From the NCBI RefSeq assembly GCF_000317635.1, contig NC_019779.1, positions 3,286,001 through 3,350,000 on the forward strand: a stretch of 64,000 nucleotides of DNA, in the 5' to 3' direction. Under the pieces are notes generated by a model. The model was not told where the DNA came from. It saw only the letters and a program-made list of their open reading frames with translations, and ran no database searches. The translations under genes were made by a program, and so were the position numbers. This document shows, one piece after another, positions 44,518-54,051 of the stretch. Origin of the DNA: Halothece sp. PCC 7418 (GTDB lineage: Bacteria > Cyanobacteriota > Cyanobacteriia > Cyanobacteriales > Rubidibacteraceae). Every line of letters begins with the position of its first letter. Within the stretch, counting starts at the first letter, position 1.

Positions 44518-44886
44518 GAAATTAAATTATCTTTACAAAGCGATTGGTCTCTACCATAGCAATCCTAAATCAATTGTAAATTATCCCCCCTAGCCCCCTA
44601 GGGTCGTTTCATTCTTTTAAAATCAACTCCCCTGTGGGGAAATGGGGAGATTGGGAGATGGGGGGTGGGAGAGATTTCATGACTCTTTTTTCTGATTAAT
44701 TCGTCAAAAAGTAAGAAAGAAGTATCAATTAACTGCCCCAAAAGGCTTTCAGGACTTGTGCGATAAATTTAAGGGGGAGAAAATTGGCAACAAACCGAAC
44801 CTGAAGAAAAAGACTTTGCCCAATGCAAACGCTATATTCAAATTACGATTAAGCGCCATCAGCGTCAAAAACAGCAAGGATGAATC
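44518..44886 (+). other. Gap with G-rich repeats and a decayed C-terminal coding fragment
   Basis: The first half has G-rich short repeats around GGGAGATGGGG (44640-44670). From about 44770 to 44884 one frame reads GGENWQQTEPEEKDFAQCKR and continues basic to a TGA, but it is preceded by two in-frame stops. It looks like the end of a frameshifted or truncated gene. The LysR ATG follows at 44887. Confidence 0.35.
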
Positions 44887-45777
44887 ATGACTTTGCCCAA
44901 TATCAAGATTTCTCAGTTGCGTGCCTTGGTTGCAGTTGCTCAACATCAGAATTTTAGTCAAGCTGCTTTAGACTTAAATGTTTCACAATCTGGCATTAGT
45001 CACGCGATCGCGTCCTTAGAAGAAGAATTAGGAGTGCAACTGCTGCATCGAGGGCGACATGGGGCAAAACTAACAGCCGTAGGAGAACAAATTGTTAAGC
45101 ACGCAGAAACCATTTTTAGCAGTATTTCTGACATTGTAAGTACTGCTCAACACGCCAAAGGGTTAGATGGTGGAAGTGTCTGCATTGCAACCTTTCGCAG
45201 TCTTGCAACAAACATTATTCCAGAAATTTTAGTCCAATTTCGCGCTCAATTTCCGAACATTAAGGTCAGTATTGCTGAGTATGAAGAAGCGACCGAATTA
45301 GAACAAGCCTTACATCAAGGAAGTGCTGATATTAGCTTAAGCGATTTACTGAATCCACAAAATTTTGATTGCTTTGAACTACTCAGAGATGAGTATATTG
45401 TTTTGCTTCCTCCCAATACGGTCATTCCTGAAAAGGTAGAAAAGCTGACATGGGAAGAATTAGCAAGTTTTCCGTTAATTCTGCCCAATAGTCAAAGTTG
45501 TTCTAAACATATTAATCCTTATATTCAAGACAAAGAAATCCCTTTAGAAGTAGCGTATAGAATTCGGGGAGACTCTACCATCATTAGTTTAGTCAAGCAA
45601 GGCTTAGGGGCTGCAATTCTTCCTCGTTTAGCTGCAGAACCCATTCCAGATTCAATTTGCGCTTATCACTTACCAATTCCCCTAGAGCGTGTGATTCATG
45701 TGGCGATGCGGAAAGATGCGATGCACACACCCGCCACCTATGCGTTCCTAGAAACCCTACGAGACTTTAAACATTAA
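44887..45777 (+). CDS. LysR-family transcription regulator
   Basis: 296 residues. The N-terminal winged helix has ISQLRALVAVAQHQNFSQAALDLNVSQSGISHAIASLEEELGVQLLHRG, the LysR signature. The effector domain begins GGSVCIATFRSLATNIIP. LysR proteins often control a neighbouring gene; here the next genes are 45895-47083 (small protein, OsmC, S26 peptidase). Target and effector are unknown. Confidence 0.9.
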   Translation: MTLPNIKISQLRALVAVAQHQNFSQAALDLNVSQSGISHAIASLEEELGVQLLHRGRHGAKLTAVGEQIVKHAETIFSSISDIVSTAQHAKGLDGGSVCIATFRSLATNIIPEILVQFRAQFPNIKVSIAEYEEATELEQALHQGSADISLSDLLNPQNFDCFELLRDEYIVLLPPNTVIPEKVEKLTWEELASFPLILPNSQSCSKHINPYIQDKEIPLEVAYRIRGDSTIISLVKQGLGAAILPRLAAEPIPDSICAYHLPIPLERVIHVAMRKDAMHTPATYAFLETLRDFKH

Positions 45778-45891
45778 GCTAGTATCAATTTTACTCATGG
45801 AATAGATGCAGATTACTTTTTGATCTCTCCCGAAATTGACTTTAGAGTGAATTTAGAAACAAAAAATACATCTTTTCAGGAGAAATAAATA

Positions 45892-46176
45892 ATGAAACGG
45901 GGTCGTGTCTTACATGAAAAAGTTTTAGTTTCTCATCAAATTATTCCCTATCCTCAAGCAAAAGAGAAACTATCCAGTCTTAAGTTTACCTTACATCAAT
46001 TATGGCAGGATTTCGTCCGTTATTTAACGCAACCACCAGAACCAAAAGTTTGGAAGAAAACCAATCGTCATGGAGAAATATTCTGGGAAGTGTATGATCC
46101 GTATCGTAACCTAAAAGCCACTTTTACGTCAGAATTAGAAGTAAGAATGTGGTTAGACCAGCGCTATTACCAATAG
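45892..46176 (+). CDS. Small protein, unknown function
   Basis: 94 residues with AGGAGAAATAAAT before the ATG. It starts MKRGRVLHEKVLVSHQIIPY; the second half, WKKTNRHGEIFWEVYDPYRN then LEVRMWLDQRYY, looks like a conserved cyanobacterial block with alternating aromatic residues. No family is recognised. Same strand as the OsmC and peptidase genes, with short gaps. Confidence 0.65.
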   Translation: MKRGRVLHEKVLVSHQIIPYPQAKEKLSSLKFTLHQLWQDFVRYLTQPPEPKVWKKTNRHGEIFWEVYDPYRNLKATFTSELEVRMWLDQRYYQ

Positions 46177-46245
46177 TTTCCCAAAAATGGGTTGGGATCA
46201 ATCAATTCAACCTAACCCATCATTATAATTGGAGGATTGATAATC

Positions 46246-46728
46246 ATGAAACAAGAAAAAGTACATCACTACTCCGCGCAAGTTACTTGGAAGGGAAATC
46301 AAGGTCAAGGAACAGCTAATTATCGAAGTTATCAGCGATGTTATGAAATTAAAATTGATAATAAACCTGCATTGCAAGGATCTGCTGATCCAGCTTTTTT
46401 AGGAGATCCGAGTCTGTATAATCCAGAAGAATTATTAGTTGCTTCTCTATCGGCTTGTCATCTCCTTTGGTACTTACATTTTTGTGCGGATTCATCAATT
46501 ATTGTCACTGGTTATATTGATCAACCCGTGGGAACCATGATCCAAACTCCAGAAGGAAAGGGCTATTTTAGTGAGGTCATTCTCAGACCTTTGGTTACAA
46601 TTCAATCTCCAGATAAAATTGAACGAGCAAAACAGTTGCATCATCAAGCCCATGACTATTGTTTTATTGCCAACTCGGTTAATTTTTCGGTAAAATGTGA
46701 GCCTTTAATCGAATTAGAATCAGTTTAA
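46246..46728 (+). CDS. OsmC/Ohr-family peroxiredoxin-like protein
   Basis: 160 residues from ATG 46246, with GGAGG twelve bases upstream. OsmC pattern: DPSLYNPEELLVASLSACHLLWYLHFCADSS, with the first Cys at SACH; the second partner is near YCFIANSV. OsmC/Ohr proteins reduce organic peroxides using two thiols. Second gene of a likely three-gene rightward operon. Confidence 0.86.
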   Translation: MKQEKVHHYSAQVTWKGNQGQGTANYRSYQRCYEIKIDNKPALQGSADPAFLGDPSLYNPEELLVASLSACHLLWYLHFCADSSIIVTGYIDQPVGTMIQTPEGKGYFSEVILRPLVTIQSPDKIERAKQLHHQAHDYCFIANSVNFSVKCEPLIELESV

Positions 46729-46738
46729 ACTAAGCTCA

Positions 46739-47083
46739 ATGTTGCCAGATATTACCTTAAAAGAATTTTTGCTGTGGCTACTTAGAAAACGGAGGCGGTT
46801 TCGGGTCAGGGGAAACTCGATGCTTCCTTTACTCAAACCCGAAGAAGAAGTTTTAATTAACCCAAAAATTAGTCAAACTCGACCGCTAGAAGTGGGGGAT
46901 CTTGTTGTTGCTTATCATCCCACCGAAAAGAACTTACAATTAATCAAGCGTGTCACTTCCATTTCCGAAGAAGGAGATTATTTTTTAATGGGAGATAACC
47001 CGCAAGAAAGCACTGATAGCAGAAGTTTTGGCAGTGTAAAATTAGAACATATTATTGGGCGTGTGACTTGTCGCTTTGGTTAA
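46739..47083 (+). CDS. S26 signal-peptidase-like protease, SodX type
   Basis: 114 residues. The Ser nucleophile is in RVRGNSMLPLLKPEEEVLI and the Lys in LQLIKRVTSI, followed by YFLMGDNPQESTDSRSFG, the S26 core. Length and lack of a membrane anchor match the maturation protease of nickel superoxide dismutase (SodX). No sodN with its HCDGPCGVY-type start is adjacent, so that substrate is unproven. Its 3' end overlaps the DUF815 gene by 4 bp. Confidence 0.8.
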   Translation: MLPDITLKEFLLWLLRKRRRFRVRGNSMLPLLKPEEEVLINPKISQTRPLEVGDLVVAYHPTEKNLQLIKRVTSISEEGDYFLMGDNPQESTDSRSFGSVKLEHIIGRVTCRFG

Positions 47084-48354
47084 ATGCTGAGTTCCCCTTG
47101 TAAAAAGTCAATGAATTGCCTTGCGCTGCGCCCAGACCGCCCGTTATGGCGTTTTGCCCATTGTTTTGCTCTAAATTCTAAATCGTCTTGTGAGAGGGGA
47201 ATTTGGGCGATTTTAGCCAAGTGATGGACAATTTCCAGATAGCGGTCTTGGTTGGGGGGTTCAAAAGTTAAGGTTAACCCAAACCGATCGCTGAACGATA
47301 ATTTTTCCTGTACTGTATCCCAGGCATGGACTTCATCTTGATCGCTAGGACGCGGACGATCCTCGAAAAACTCTCGAATCAGGTGACGGCGGTTGGAAGT
47401 CGCATAAACTACAACGTTGCGCGATCGCGCGGTGATATTTCCTTCTAAAACCACTTTTAACGCCTTAAACGAGTCGTCATCTTCTTCAAACGACAAATCA
47501 TCCACAAAGATAATAAACTTTTGAGGCAAATCCCGCACCTGTTCTAAAATCAAGGGTAAATTCTTTAATTCTGATTTGGGAACTTCTACCAAACGCAATC
47601 CATCTTCCGCATATTCATTTAATAACCCTTTTACCAGTGACGATTTTCCCGATCCGCGACTTCCGTAGAGGAGAACATTCAGTGCAGAGTAACCTTGTAA
47701 GAGGAATTGAGTATTTTGCAGCAGCTTTTCTTTTTGCCAATCATAACCGAAGATTTCTGTTGTTTTTATCGGATCAGGGTGAGAAATACCCATTAATTCT
47801 CCCTGTTGCCATGTAAACGCCCGATACTGGGCAAATTTTCCACAGCCATAGGTTTTATAGTGACTCGCCAGTTGCGGAAGCACAGATTGCCAATCGTCTT
47901 GGTGATGGAGAAAATGATCCGTTGCAATGGGTTTTTCCCAAGGAATAAGCGTATGATTGAGTTGACAACCGGATTGCACCCAACGACTCAGAGTGTCGCT
48001 TCCACAATGATACAGTTCTTGGAGGGATTTGAGATCCACTTGTGCAGCTTTGACTAATGCGGGTGGTAATTTTTCTAACGGGGTTGACTGGACTTGTTGC
48101 GAAAAGGGATTGTCATCGTAGAGAATGCGTTGTACTAGATAATCTTCCCAACTTTGCTGACTGGTTGCGAGGGCTTTAAACCAAGTCCCATAGGCTTGCA
48201 GACAAAGGGCGCGATCGCGCTGTTCTTTTAATCTCTGTAATAATTCAAGAAAGGCTTGTCCTACCTCATCGGCTAACACCGACTGATACAACAGTAAAGA
48301 CGCAGCTTGTTGTAATAAAAAACTGGCAGAAGGACGAGACGGATAAACAGACAT
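47080..48354 (-). CDS. DUF815 family AAA+ ATPase
   Basis: 424 residues. Walker A is VLLYGSRGSGKSSLVKGLLNEY and Walker B KFIIFVDDLSFEEDD; VVVYATSNRRHLIREFFEDRP is the sensor-like block. The N-terminal 200 residues are a family-specific helical region. DUF815 ATPases are widespread and largely uncharacterised. Convergent with the S26 peptidase gene. Confidence 0.87.
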   Translation of the reverse strand: MSVYPSRPSASFLLQQAASLLLYQSVLADEVGQAFLELLQRLKEQRDRALCLQAYGTWFKALATSQQSWEDYLVQRILYDDNPFSQQVQSTPLEKLPPALVKAAQVDLKSLQELYHCGSDTLSRWVQSGCQLNHTLIPWEKPIATDHFLHHQDDWQSVLPQLASHYKTYGCGKFAQYRAFTWQQGELMGISHPDPIKTTEIFGYDWQKEKLLQNTQFLLQGYSALNVLLYGSRGSGKSSLVKGLLNEYAEDGLRLVEVPKSELKNLPLILEQVRDLPQKFIIFVDDLSFEEDDDSFKALKVVLEGNITARSRNVVVYATSNRRHLIREFFEDRPRPSDQDEVHAWDTVQEKLSFSDRFGLTLTFEPPNQDRYLEIVHHLAKIAQIPLSQDDLEFRAKQWAKRHNGRSGRSARQFIDFLQGELSI

Positions 48355-48370
48355 AAATTTTGTTATTGGG

Positions 48371-48430
48371 TATTAGTCATTAGTCATTGGTCATTAGTTA
48401 TTTGAGTTATTTGGTCACTGGTCACTGGTC
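48371..48430. repeat. Heptamer-type tandem repeat (TTAGTCA/TTGGTCA)
   Basis: About 60 bp built from TTAGTCA, TTGGTCA and TCACTGG units between the DUF815 gene and the flavoprotein gene. The reverse complement of the same units forms the repeat at 62386-62455. Short tandem heptamers are typical of cyanobacterial intergenic DNA. Confidence 0.75.
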
Positions 48431-48569
48431 TTTGTTCATCCCCTATCTTTCCCCCTTTCCCCTTTCTTCAGCGTGTCGTACTATATCAATTTAATCCATT
48501 CTCAGCAACGACTAAGTTCTATCGTTTCTAATAAAGCTAACTGGATCAATCATAACGGAGAAAAGAACA

Positions 48570-49997
48570 ATGGCAGTCGATTACGATATTGTTATTATTG
48601 GTGGGGGATCTGGGGGATTAGTCGTCGCCAGTGCTGCTGCCCAACTCAACGCCAAAGTTGCCCTTGTGGAGAAAGATCGCCTTGGTGGGGATTGTCTTTG
48701 GTTTGGTTGTGTTCCCAGTAAATCTCTCATTCATGCTTCGCGAGTCGCCCATACCGTCAAAACCAGTGACCGCTTTGGGGTTTACACAACACCTCCCGAT
48801 ATTCAATTCTCGGAAGCCATGGGTCATGTGCAAAAAGTGATTAGTACCATCCAACCCCATGATTCCCCAGAACGGTTTGAAAGTTTAGGCGTTGAAGTGA
48901 TTTTCGGGGAAGGTCAATTTCAAGATCAAAAAACCTTTACCGTGAATGGACGAGAGTTAACCGCCCGTGCATTTGTTATTTCTACAGGATCTCGTCCCAA
49001 AGTTCCCCCAGTGGAAGGGATTGCAGAAGCGGGGTTTATCACCAATGAACAAGTTTTTTCTCTCAAAAACCGTCCTGAATCTCTAGCAGTGATTGGTGGT
49101 GGTCCTATTGGTTGTGAATTAGGTCAAGCCTTACATCGTTTAGGAACACAAGTGACAATCATTTCCAGCCGTGATCAGATTCTCCCGAAAGAAGATCCAG
49201 AAGCTACCTTAATTGTAGAAGAACAAATGAAAGCGGATGGTGTCACGATTCTGAATAATACAAGGGCGCAAAAAGTGGAAGTGATTGATGGGAAAAAACA
49301 TCTTTCGGTAGGAGAGAAAGAAATTATTGTTGATGAAATCTTAGTGTCTGCGGGACGTATTCCTAATATTGATTCCCTTAATTTAGAAGCAGCAGGAGTT
49401 CAATATAACGAAAAAGGCGTGATTGTTAATCAAAAACTGCAAACGTCTAACAAGCGCATTTATGGCTGTGGTGATGTTATTGGCGGTTATCAATTTACGC
49501 ACGTTGCAGGTTATGAAGCAGCAGTAATTATTCAAAATGCGCTCTTTTTCCCTTCCGCAAAAGCAGACTATCGGGTGATTCCGTGGGCAACCTTTACTGA
49601 TCCTGAACTCGCCCATGTCGGGTTAACGGAAGGCCAAGCCAGACAACAATATGGCGACAAAATAGAAGTTTTAAAACAAGAATTTTCAGACGTTGATCGC
49701 GCACAAGCAGAAGGAACAACCGCAGGCTTTGCTAAGTTTATCACCACCCCAAAAGGACAAATTTTAGGGGCGCATATCGTCGGATCATCAGCAGGAGAAT
49801 TGATCCATGAAGTTATTTTAGCGATGAAAAATAAGTTACCCATTTCTGCATTAACGGGAATGATTCATATTTATCCGACACTCTCAGAAGTTAACAGCAA
49901 AGCAGCGTTACAACTGAAGAAACGCAATTACGCCAAAAACAAGTTTTTACAAAATACCTTACGAAAATTATTCAGTTTTCTGCGTTCAATAGGTTAA
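48570..49997 (+). CDS. Pyridine nucleotide-disulfide oxidoreductase (MerA/Lpd-like)
   Basis: 475 residues. FAD-binding YDIVIIGGGSGGLVVA, redox disulfide GGDCLWFGCVPSKSL, NAD(P)-binding LAVIGGGPIGCELGQAL and the C-terminal dimerisation motif MIHIYPTLSEVNSKAA. It lacks the N-terminal metal-binding domain and the C-terminal Cys pair that mark true mercuric reductase, so it is a related thiol-disulfide reductase. Substrate unknown. GGAGAAAAGAACA precedes the ATG. Confidence 0.88.
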   Translation: MAVDYDIVIIGGGSGGLVVASAAAQLNAKVALVEKDRLGGDCLWFGCVPSKSLIHASRVAHTVKTSDRFGVYTTPPDIQFSEAMGHVQKVISTIQPHDSPERFESLGVEVIFGEGQFQDQKTFTVNGRELTARAFVISTGSRPKVPPVEGIAEAGFITNEQVFSLKNRPESLAVIGGGPIGCELGQALHRLGTQVTIISSRDQILPKEDPEATLIVEEQMKADGVTILNNTRAQKVEVIDGKKHLSVGEKEIIVDEILVSAGRIPNIDSLNLEAAGVQYNEKGVIVNQKLQTSNKRIYGCGDVIGGYQFTHVAGYEAAVIIQNALFFPSAKADYRVIPWATFTDPELAHVGLTEGQARQQYGDKIEVLKQEFSDVDRAQAEGTTAGFAKFITTPKGQILGAHIVGSSAGELIHEVILAMKNKLPISALTGMIHIYPTLSEVNSKAALQLKKRNYAKNKFLQNTLRKLFSFLRSIG

Positions 49998-50048
49998 CTT
50001 GACTCACAGGGAATTTGCAACACCTTCAAGCCTAATTTCTTCAGGATT

Positions 50049-50285
50049 TTAGCCATCTTGCTGCTGTTTAGCGTAAGCATCGACAAGATTCCGAATCATC
50101 GCTTGATAGGAAGCATTATGACGTTCTGCTTCACGCTTAAAAAATTCAATACTTTCCCTTGTAAATTCCATTGTCACTCGTACTGTATTTTTCTTAGGAA
50201 CTAACTCCTCTGGTGAGGGGAGAAAATCATTAACAATTGTGACTTCTCCCATCGGTTCGGCTGGATCAGGGGTGGTGTTTTTCAT
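50049..50285 (-). CDS. Orphan CopG/BrnA-like antitoxin
   Basis: 78 residues from ATG 50285, with GATGGAGGAA upstream. The C-terminal half VRVTMEFTRESIEFFKREAERHNASYQAMIRNLVDAYA has the ribbon-helix-helix pattern of BrnA/CopG antitoxins. I find no BrnT-type toxin in the 240 bp on its 5' side, where BrnT would be. Confidence 0.62.
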   Translation of the reverse strand: MKNTTPDPAEPMGEVTIVNDFLPSPEELVPKKNTVRVTMEFTRESIEFFKREAERHNASYQAMIRNLVDAYAKQQQDG

Positions 50286-50423
50286 AAAATTTCCTCCATC
50301 TATAGCAGTTCTCATTCATTCGTAATACCATCTCTCAGATTGGAAGTAACAGTCCAAGTGCTTCCATTCTCTGTGTTCTCTGTGACTCTGTGGTTCATTT
50401 TGTAGTAATTCAACAAGCCCTAA

Positions 50424-50448
50424 GTAGGGTTGGCATTGCCCACCCTAC
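50424..50448. repeat. MITE-like palindrome
   Basis: GTAGGGT at 50424-50430 pairs with ACCCTAC at 50442-50448; the centre TGGCATTGCCC is also nearly self-complementary. Similar palindromes recur in cyanobacterial intergenic DNA as miniature element ends. Confidence 0.6.
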
Positions 50449-50531
50449 GAGGTGTAACATCTTATGACTACCCATTTCAGACTCTAATGTCTAAGATCAG
50501 AAATTGTTGTCGCTAACAGTTTAATTTTACG

Positions 50532-52550
50532 ATGTCTGTTCAACCCCAGTCTTTTTCCTCACTCGAACAAAACACTGAATCCGAAAATCACTCATCCTCT
50601 TCCCAGAGTTGGACAATTGAAGATAGTGAACAAACTTATCAGATTCAAGGCTGGGGCGATCCTTATTTTTCTATTAATCGCGCGGGACATATTACCGTTT
50701 CCCCACAGGGTGATCGCGGCACATCTTTAGATTTATATGAACTGGTAACCGCCCTTAGAAAACGCAATATTGGACTCCCGATTTTAATCCGCTTTCCTGA
50801 AATTTTAGCCGATCGCGTAGAGCGTCTTTATGCTTGTTTTGACCGCGCGATTTCTCGTTACAACTATCAAGGAAGTTATCGTGGTGTTTTTCCCATTAAA
50901 TGTAATCAACATCGTCATTTAGTCGAGTCTTTAGTGAAATGCGGAACCCCTCATCAACTTGGTTTAGAAGTTGGATCAAAGCCTGAATTAATGATTGCCT
51001 TAGCGACTCTAAATCCCCTCCAAATCAGTGAGAAAGAAGCCCAATCTTCTCTTCTAATTTGTAATGGCTATAAAGATCGCGAATATATTGAAACTGCCTT
51101 ACTGTCTCGGCGGTTAGGCTATGAAACAATTCTTGTTGTGGAACAGTTAGAAGAACTAGAATTAATTCAAGCAATTAGTGAAGAATTAGCGATTTATCCT
51201 GCTATTGGAATTCGGGCAAAATTAGGCACTCGCGGAACAGGAAGATGGGGCAGTTCTACTGGCGATCGCGCAAAGTTTGGTTTAACCATTTGGCAAATTC
51301 TACAAGCCGTTGAAACCCTAAAATCTTATAACAAATTAGACTGTTTGCAACTGCTTCATTTTCATATTGGCTCACAAGTTTCTTCCATTCGTGTGATTAA
51401 AGAAGCCATCCGCGAAGCAGCACAAATTTATGTTGAATTGACAAATTTAGGCGCAAACTTAAACTATCTGGATGTGGGTGGCGGTTTAGCCGTTGACTAT
51501 GACGGGTCAAAAACGCAGAAAAATAATGCTTCCAAAAACTACAATATGCAGAATTATGCTAATGATATTGTTGCAGAAGTGAAAGAAGCCTGTGACCAAG
51601 CCGAGATTAAAGTTCCCACCCTGATTAGTGAAAGTGGTCGCGCGATCGCGTCTCATCAAGGGGTACTCATTTTTGATGTTTTAGGAAGTAATGAACCCCC
51701 AGTCACACCACCGCCAGTCATTGAAGAAGAAGAACATTTAATTATTCGTAATTTGTGGGAAACTTACGCCCTGATTAACGAAGAAAACTACCAAGAATAT
51801 TATCACGATGCGATTCAATTTAAACAAGAAGCAATTAGCTTATTTAACTTTAGCTATCTTAGCTTAAAAGAAAGAGCGAGAGCCGAACAACTCTACTGGG
51901 CTTGTTGTGCAAAAGTTTTTGAAATTATTAAACATCAAGAAACGATCAATGAAGAATTACAGTCCATTGCTAATATTCTCACCTCAATCTATTATATTAA
52001 TCTCTCGATTTTTCAATCAGCACCTGACCATTGGGCAATTGATCAACTCTTTCCTATTATGCCCATTCATCGCCTCAATGAACCCCCCAGTAAACGAGCC
52101 ATTCTTGCTGATTTAACTTGTGATAGTGACGGCAAAATTAGCCAATTTATTAACCCGAAAGGGCAGAAGCCAAAAGACTTTTTAGAACTGCATCCCCTAG
52201 ACAATAATCAACCCTATTATCTGGGAATGTTTTTAGTAGGCGCGTATCAAGAAATCATGGGCAATCTTCATAACTTATTTGGTGATACAAATGTGGTTCA
52301 TATTCGCACCCATGGAAAAGGCTATAAAATTGAACAATTGGTTCGCGGTGATACCATTACAGAAGTGCTTGCCCAAACCCAATACTCTAGTGAGGAATTA
52401 CTCGAAAACCTCCGCCGTCATACCGAACAGGCTCTAGAGAAAAACTTAATTTCCTTAGCTGAGTCACGTCGTTTGTTAAATAATTATCAACAAGGGTTAG
52501 CTAATTATACTTATCTCAAAGCCAATGATCAGGAATCGTGCATTCCTTAG
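50532..52550 (+). CDS. speA: Biosynthetic arginine decarboxylase
   Basis: 672 residues, normal for the long SpeA type. PLP enzyme converting arginine to agmatine for polyamine synthesis. The PLP Lys is in GVFPIKCNQHRHLVESLV; further motifs are RAKLGTRGTGRWGSSTGDRAKFG, LLHFHIGSQ, LDVGGGLAVDYDG and ESGRAIASHQGVLIFD. No agmatinase gene is adjacent. Confidence 0.95.
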   Translation: MSVQPQSFSSLEQNTESENHSSSSQSWTIEDSEQTYQIQGWGDPYFSINRAGHITVSPQGDRGTSLDLYELVTALRKRNIGLPILIRFPEILADRVERLYACFDRAISRYNYQGSYRGVFPIKCNQHRHLVESLVKCGTPHQLGLEVGSKPELMIALATLNPLQISEKEAQSSLLICNGYKDREYIETALLSRRLGYETILVVEQLEELELIQAISEELAIYPAIGIRAKLGTRGTGRWGSSTGDRAKFGLTIWQILQAVETLKSYNKLDCLQLLHFHIGSQVSSIRVIKEAIREAAQIYVELTNLGANLNYLDVGGGLAVDYDGSKTQKNNASKNYNMQNYANDIVAEVKEACDQAEIKVPTLISESGRAIASHQGVLIFDVLGSNEPPVTPPPVIEEEEHLIIRNLWETYALINEENYQEYYHDAIQFKQEAISLFNFSYLSLKERARAEQLYWACCAKVFEIIKHQETINEELQSIANILTSIYYINLSIFQSAPDHWAIDQLFPIMPIHRLNEPPSKRAILADLTCDSDGKISQFINPKGQKPKDFLELHPLDNNQPYYLGMFLVGAYQEIMGNLHNLFGDTNVVHIRTHGKGYKIEQLVRGDTITEVLAQTQYSSEELLENLRRHTEQALEKNLISLAESRRLLNNYQQGLANYTYLKANDQESCIP

Positions 52551-52681
52551 TTGTCAATCTGAATCTGACGACCGACTGTTAAAGTGCTCACAAGAGACTT
52601 CTCTCGGATGACAGAGGAAACGTGACAGCAAAACTGCTTAAAATCATACTGTTGGAAGTAAGTAAACACCCCCAGTAAACC

Positions 52682-53077
52682 TTGAGTAAGCCAGCCACAC
52701 AGCAACAAACTCTCCGTGTCCTTGTCGCCGATGATCATGAACTAACTCGCTATACCTTGCAACTGGTTCTCTCGGCGCGAGAAGCCATTACTCTTGTCGG
52801 AACCGCCTCTAACGGACAAGAAGCCCTAGAAATGGCAAAACAACATTGTCCTGATGTGTTGGTCATGGATTTACAAATGCCGATTCTGGATGGGTTAGGG
52901 GCTTCTAAAGCCATTAAAAAAGATCATCCCCAAGCCCAGATCATTGCTTACTCTTCTTTAGAAAACGCAAAAACGGAGGCGATCGCGCAATCAGCCCCCA
53001 TTGATGCCTTTTGCAGTAAAGAAACGCCAACCGAAGAACTAGTCAGTCTCATCAAACAACTAGGAAACCAGCATTAG
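52682..53077 (+). CDS. Single-domain response regulator
   Basis: 131 residues, probable TTG start at 52682. Receiver only: LRVLVADDHELTRYTLQLVL (acidic pair), phospho-Asp in PDVLVMDLQMPILDG, and Lys in FCSKETPTEE. No output domain. The DDHELTR start looks like NarL-type receivers, with the DNA-binding half missing. Its end overlaps the convergent small gene by 4 bp. Confidence 0.83.
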   Translation: MSKPATQQQTLRVLVADDHELTRYTLQLVLSAREAITLVGTASNGQEALEMAKQHCPDVLVMDLQMPILDGLGASKAIKKDHPQAQIIAYSSLENAKTEAIAQSAPIDAFCSKETPTEELVSLIKQLGNQH

Positions 53078-53256
53078 TTTTCTTGTGCCTCGGGAAACGT
53101 TTCCTTAAACTCTTCCAGTAAATCATCCAATTCTTCTAAAGCCTGATTGACATCTAGGCGCAAACTCCCAATGTTGGGTTGTTCCATGAGGTCAACCAAA
53201 ACCTCGCGCTTGCTTTCAATGTTACGAATTCGTTCAATGAGCGTTTGTTTATCCAT
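53074..53256 (-). CDS. Small acidic coiled-coil protein, unknown function
   Basis: 60 residues from ATG 53256 (MDKQTLIERIRNIESKREVL); an in-frame start eight codons upstream is less likely. Two helices rich in Glu and Leu (QALEELDDLLEEFKETF) suggest a coiled coil. No family recognised. Confidence 0.55.
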   Translation of the reverse strand: MDKQTLIERIRNIESKREVLVDLMEQPNIGSLRLDVNQALEELDDLLEEFKETFPEAQEN

Positions 53257-53323
53257 AACCCAACTATCTTCCTGACACACCTCTAAGATAGACTATAAAT
53301 GCTCAATACACCATGATGTCAAG

Positions 53324-53890
53324 ATGCTCGGTCAAATCTCTTTAGGAAAATGGGGCATGATTATTGGGGGCGCACTCGCCATTGTTGGCTTTGTTGCCTA
53401 TGGCGCTGGAAATGCCACCCTGAATTTAGCAGGTTTTTTTTACGGAATTCCTGTTTTTTTAGGCGGATTAGCCCTGAAAGCTGCGGAACTCAAACCGACC
53501 CCTTACACAAAAGAAACCCCGCCAGAAGTGGTTAAACTGCGGGAAGAACAAGCTACCCCCACCCAAGACCAGATCCGAAAGGACGTGACTCGTTATCGGT
53601 ACGGACAACAAGTACACTTGGAAGAATCGTTAGAACGCCTCGGACTCAGCCCCACCGATGAAGAACGACCCATTTTAAGCGGGCTGCGAGAAGAAGCGAT
53701 TGATGGGGCGTATGCCCTAATTTTAGAGTTTGAATCCTCCTTGGTGGCTTGGGAGACTTGGCAAGACAAACACGACAAAATTGAACGGTTTTTTGGGCCC
53801 AATATTCGGGCAAAACTGAGTCAGCCTGAAACCGATTGGGTAGAGTTAGCCCTGATTGCTGATCCTCAAGTTTCCCATGAAGAAGCATAA
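53324..53890 (+). CDS. DUF2854 family membrane protein
   Basis: 188 residues. Two N-terminal membrane segments (GMIIGGALAIVGFVAYGAGN and FFYGIPVFLGGLALKAAEL) then a soluble part with TRYRYGQQVHLEESLERLGLSP and IDGAYALILEFESSLVAWETW. This matches DUF2854, which is shared by cyanobacteria and plastids. Function unknown. Confidence 0.86.
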   Translation: MLGQISLGKWGMIIGGALAIVGFVAYGAGNATLNLAGFFYGIPVFLGGLALKAAELKPTPYTKETPPEVVKLREEQATPTQDQIRKDVTRYRYGQQVHLEESLERLGLSPTDEERPILSGLREEAIDGAYALILEFESSLVAWETWQDKHDKIERFFGPNIRAKLSQPETDWVELALIADPQVSHEEA

Positions 53891-54051
53891 ACATTACCGC
53901 AACTCATCAAGAAATGTGAAGATTTGTTTGAACAGTGTTAAAGAGTGTTTCAAAATGTTCCTCAATCACAGGGTTGAGGGGGAAATCCTGAAAAAACCCG
54001 TGGTAGGATGCCAAAAGTGAGTAATAAATAGTCAAGTAGAGGAGATAAACC

